The notes under the pieces: generated by a model | What the model saw: only the letters and a program-made list of their open reading frames with translations | Database searches by the model: none | What the model was told of the DNA's origin: nothing | Part shown: piece after piece, positions 61,582-64,000 of the stretch | Layout of the letters: every line of letters starts with the position of its first letter | Position numbering within the stretch: position 1 is the stretch's first letter | Program-made: the position numbers and the translations under genes | Assembly: GCA_046327745.1 (NCBI GenBank) | Contig: JAXLXV010000012.1 | Span: forward strand, 204,466 to 268,465 | From: JABAQJ01 sp046327745 | Lineage (GTDB): Bacteria > Gemmatimonadota > Gemmatimonadetes > Gemmatimonadales > Gemmatimonadaceae | Reading direction: 5' to 3' | Length of the DNA stretch: 64,000 bases

Positions 61582-62337
61582 TCATTCCTCGTCGCTGCTG
61601 CCCTGTTCGTCCATCGAGTCGCCACCAATTTCGTCGGTCGCCAGCTCCTCTCCCAGCTCTTTCATCACGGCGGCCACGGCCCCGGGATCATATCCACGCC
61701 GCGCCAGAAAGCCGTACAATCGCCGACGTCGCGTGGGACCATCCAAGTTTCGCAGTGATCGGAGGCGCTTCCTCGCCAGCGCCAATGCCGCCGCGGCCTC
61801 ATCGGCACCGTACTGTTCGGCGACCTGGGCTAGCGCCGCGTCCGCGATGTCCCGGGCCACGCCCTTCTTGAATAGCTCCTGCTGAACCCGTCGGCGCGAT
61901 GCGCCACCGTCGATCATTTTCGTACGCACCAGTGCATCGGCAAAGGCGGTGTCGTTCAGATAGCCAAGGGTCGTGAGTCGCCTCACTGCGTCCTCGACAT
62001 GGGACTTGCCGGCACCAGAGCGAATAAGTCGCCGCTGCAGTTCCTGCGTTGAGCGTCGTCGTGCCGCGAGAAGTTGCAGCGCCTTCTCGAACACTCCCTG
62101 CTCAGCGACGGCGTCGCGCAGACGATCCATGGCCCGCACGTCGAGCGTGACTCCTTGCCGTAGTCCGAGCGAAGAAATCGCGGCGGCCGCGACGACACCC
62201 AACGCGGCACCATCGACGAAAATGAGATAGAGCCCCGAACCGGTCGATTTCTCGCGGATATCCGTGATGGTGTGCAATGAACTGCTCACGGCGGCTCCCA
62301 AGATCGCGGTTCGAGGAGGCGGGTCTGAAGGATTCAT
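61582..62337 (-). CDS. recX: Regulatory protein RecX
   Basis: 251 residues. N-terminal 65 residues are unlike most RecX; the RecX body begins near residue 83 with ALQLLAARRRSTQELQRRLI and LGYLNDTAFADALVRTKM, then ELFKKGVARDIADAALAQV. RecX limits RecA filament growth. It follows recA by 150 bases, the usual order, and precedes alaS. C-terminal tail is acidic. Confidence 0.9.
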   Translation of the reverse strand: MNPSDPPPRTAILGAAVSSSLHTITDIREKSTGSGLYLIFVDGAALGVVAAAAISSLGLRQGVTLDVRAMDRLRDAVAEQGVFEKALQLLAARRRSTQELQRRLIRSGAGKSHVEDAVRRLTTLGYLNDTAFADALVRTKMIDGGASRRRVQQELFKKGVARDIADAALAQVAEQYGADEAAAALALARKRLRSLRNLDGPTRRRRLYGFLARRGYDPGAVAAVMKELGEELATDEIGGDSMDEQGSSDEE

Positions 62338-62384
62338 GGCGCTCGCGCGGAGTTGTTGTGCGACGAATTAGCAGAAAAGCGAGA

Positions 62385-62455
62385 GGCCGGAGTGAAGCTT
62401 TCTGAGAAAAGAGGTGTACCGGGCACCGTCTTCCTCAGAGAGCGACCCTCCGGCC
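62385..62455 (-). repeat. Nested inverted repeats between recA and recX
   Basis: Outer arms GGCCGGAG (62385-62392) and CTCCGGCC (62448-62455) and inner arms TCTGAG (62401-62406) and CTCAGA (62434-62439) are both perfect. On the minus strand the outer arm is followed by TCTCGCTTTTC. It could weaken transcription into recX or control its level. The outer loop is long, so it is not a classical terminator. Confidence 0.5.
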
Positions 62456-62487
62456 CCAAGAACCGCTTGGCCGAGTGGAGCGTGCTA

Positions 62488-63534
62488 CTACTCGTCCGCT
62501 GCTTCGGGTTCTGGTGTGGTAGCGCCAGCCCGCAGGCCGAGCACCCCTTTCACCTTCTCCTCAATCTCCGCCATCATCGCCGCGTTGTCCTTCAGGAACA
62601 TCTTGGCGTTTTCACGTCCCTGACCGATCCGCTGGCCGTTGTAGCTATACCAGGCACCGGACTTCTCGATGATACCCGACTCGGAGCCGATGTCCACGAG
62701 CAGCGAGGTATGGCTGATCCCCTCCGCATACATGATATCGAACTCCGCCTGCTTGAAGGGCGGCGCGACTTTGTTCTTGACGACCTTTACGCGCACCTGA
62801 GATCCCGTGACTTCTTCCTTTTCCTTCACCGGACCGATGCGCCGGATGTCCAATCGAACCGAGGCGTAAAATTTCAGCGCCTTGCCGCCGGTGGTCGTCT
62901 CTGGATTGCCGAACATCACACCGATCTTCTCACGCAGCTGGTTGATGAAGATCACCGAGGTGCGCGAGCGGGCGATGGATCCCGTCAGCTTTCGCAGCGC
63001 CTGGCTCATGAGCCGGGCCTGCAAACCGACGTGGGAGTCTCCCATTTCGCCTTCGATTTCAGCCTTCGGCACGAGCGCGGCGACGGAGTCGACGACGACA
63101 ATGTCCACAGCGCCCGATCGAACGAGAATCTCGCAGATTTCCAGCGCCTGCTCACCGGTGTCCGGCTGCGACACCAGGAGATTGTCGACATCTACGCCGA
63201 GCTTTCGCGCATACTCCACATCGAGCGCGTGCTCCGCGTCGATGAAGGCCGCGACACCGCCAGCGCGCTGCGCATTGGCGACCACGTGGAGACACAACGT
63301 CGTCTTGCCGCTGGATTCCGGACCGTAGATCTCTGTGACTCGTCCGCGCGGAATTCCACCGATGCCGATGGCCGCATCGAGATTGATTGCGCCGGTCGGA
63401 ATTGCCTCGACACGCACGCGTCCGGATTCGGCGCCCATCCGCATGATCGAGCCCTTCCCACAGCTCTTCTCGATCTGCGCGATAGCCAGAGTCAGCGCCT
63501 TTTTGCGATCTTCCTGGAGAGCGGAAACCGCCAT
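62488..63534 (-). CDS. recA: Recombinase RecA
   Basis: 348 residues. IEKSCGKGSIMRMG start region, Walker A EIYGPESSGKTTLCLHV, VVDSVAALVPKAEIEGEMGD, L1/L2 loops with INQLREKIGVMFGNPETTTG, and an acidic C-tail. Strand exchange and SOS coprotease. A candidate promoter overlaps the end of the upstream YraN-like gene. Confidence 0.98.
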   Translation of the reverse strand: MAVSALQEDRKKALTLAIAQIEKSCGKGSIMRMGAESGRVRVEAIPTGAINLDAAIGIGGIPRGRVTEIYGPESSGKTTLCLHVVANAQRAGGVAAFIDAEHALDVEYARKLGVDVDNLLVSQPDTGEQALEICEILVRSGAVDIVVVDSVAALVPKAEIEGEMGDSHVGLQARLMSQALRKLTGSIARSRTSVIFINQLREKIGVMFGNPETTTGGKALKFYASVRLDIRRIGPVKEKEEVTGSQVRVKVVKNKVAPPFKQAEFDIMYAEGISHTSLLVDIGSESGIIEKSGAWYSYNGQRIGQGRENAKMFLKDNAAMMAEIEEKVKGVLGLRAGATTPEPEAADE

Positions 63535-63619
63535 TTACTCACCCGAGAGTTGGTGTTGAACTGCTCTGGCCACCGACCGGAATCTACCGACGAGGCCTGC
63601 AAGAGACGATACCCCGAAC

Positions 63620-63647
63620 AAAATACGAAAGTCCACTGCGATTTCAA
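63620..63647 (-). promoter_or_regulatory. Candidate recA promoter
   Basis: On minus, TTGAAA (63642-63647) and TATTTT (63620-63625) are 16 bases apart. The start would be near 63613, leaving a 79-base leader. A partial CGAAC-like sequence nearby does not form a recognisable LexA box of either the Gram-positive or enterobacterial type. Confidence 0.42.
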
Positions 63648-64000
63648 CCGCGACTTGCCATCGAAAAGGCGTTTGGCACGTGGCGCACCCGGACGCGCTC
63701 ACCCTGGATCAGCACCCCAATCACGTCGAACCGATACGCCTCACCGGGGCGACCATTGCGGTCGATCCAAACGGAGGTCGACCGTACTAACTCGTTCTTC
63801 TTGCGCCAGTTAACAGCCTCTACCGGGTCCCCGAACCCTTCCCCGCTGCGGGCTTTCACCTCCACAAAAGCCACCATCCCGTCCCGTTCAGCGATCAGGT
63901 CAATGTCCCGGTGGCCGGACCGAAACCGGCGCTGCAGGACCCTCCAGCCGTGGTGACGGAGCCAGCGTTCCGCGACCCGTTCCCCCGCCAGTCCGAAGAC
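63644..64000 (-). CDS. UPF0102 (YraN)-like protein, cut by the window end
   Basis: The visible 118 residues run off the right edge. In frame before the first ATG (63877) are GLAGERVAERWLRHHGWRVL and RSGHRDIDLIAERDG, then MVAFVEVKARSGEGFG. The DIDLI...FVEVKAR pattern is the nuclease-like core of YraN/UPF0102 proteins. So the gene starts beyond the window. Function is unsettled. Confidence 0.88.
   Translation of the reverse strand, partial: VFGLAGERVAERWLRHHGWRVLQRRFRSGHRDIDLIAERDGMVAFVEVKARSGEGFGDPVEAVNWRKKNELVRSTSVWIDRNGRPGEAYRFDVIGVLIQGERVRVRHVPNAFSMASRG

Noticed and set aside
63600..63660. LexA box before recA
   Set aside because: A CGAAC half-site occurs but its partner is missing in both the Gram-positive and enterobacterial forms.
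1..64000. CRISPR arrays, insertion sequences and prophage genes
   Set aside because: No regularly spaced repeats, transposases, integrases or terminal repeats were seen; the tRNAs lack flanking attachment-site duplications.

Overview
The window is a densely packed, GC-rich (low to mid 60s % by eye) bacterial chromosome segment made almost entirely of housekeeping genes. I see no insertion sequence, prophage, CRISPR array, plasmid gene or rRNA. Heptose genes for lipopolysaccharide (gmhA, hldA), a signal-peptide-bearing beta-barrel candidate and a lipoprotein point to a diderm. RNase Y, Rex, HrcA, a SpoIIE/anti-sigma/STAS partner-switch module, MutS2 and RarA, with these gene orders, fit Gemmatimonadota best; this placement is an inference from family content, not from a search.

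Layout. 1-1.8 kb: an outer-membrane-type protein on +, convergent with a very long minus-strand block. 1.8-15.4 kb (minus): pheS-pheT-hyp-zapA-(candidate 6S RNA)-rny-folD-xseA-xseB-ispA-dxs-nadK-recN, with most junctions overlapping by a few bases. 15.5-16.8 kb: infC-rpmI-rplT with a structured leader, an AUU start for infC and a strong terminator. 17-20 kb: MBL hydrolase, DEDDh exonuclease, arginine deiminase. 20.2-20.9 kb: rex on + with a perfect Rex operator in the divergent gap. 20.9-33.1 kb (minus): rsmA, PP2C phosphatase/anti-sigma kinase/STAS, pta, coaD, rsmD, recJ, a zinc-ribbon protein, dnaG, mutS2. 33.3-42.7 kb (minus): rpsU, HIT, rsmE, prmA, dnaJ, hrcA, hemW, dprA, obgE, a CMD-like protein, an asparaginase II homologue. 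42.8-48.4 kb: hldA, two tRNAs and an SRPBCC gene on +, with a DUF1697 protein, an amidohydrolase and an OFA-type MFS transporter plus small subunit on -. 48.4-64 kb (minus): gmd, hflX, a WHy/LEA2 lipoprotein, rarA, a ZIP transporter, cca, a classical asparaginase, an SDR, gmhA, a PHP phosphatase, alaS, recX, recA and a YraN-like gene cut by the window end.

How the genes fit together. Three themes dominate: translation (PheST, AlaRS, IF3, L35, L20, S21, the rRNA methylases RsmA/D/E, PrmA, CCA-adding enzyme, two tRNAs), DNA repair and recombination (RecN, ExoVII, RecJ, MutS2, DprA, RarA, RecX, RecA, primase), and isoprenoid/cofactor supply (Dxs, IspA, NadK, CoaD, FolD). Redox and stress control come from Rex, HrcA and the partner switch.

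The least conventional signal is a short word, CGTTAGG (often CGTTAGGC), found by eye about 39 times on the two strands, in several reading frames, at stop codons and once as an inverted pair between convergent genes. Other points to check are a candidate 6S RNA downstream of zapA, the infC leader, an MFS gene whose conserved N-terminus has no canonical start codon, and a 52-residue membrane partner protein directly behind it.
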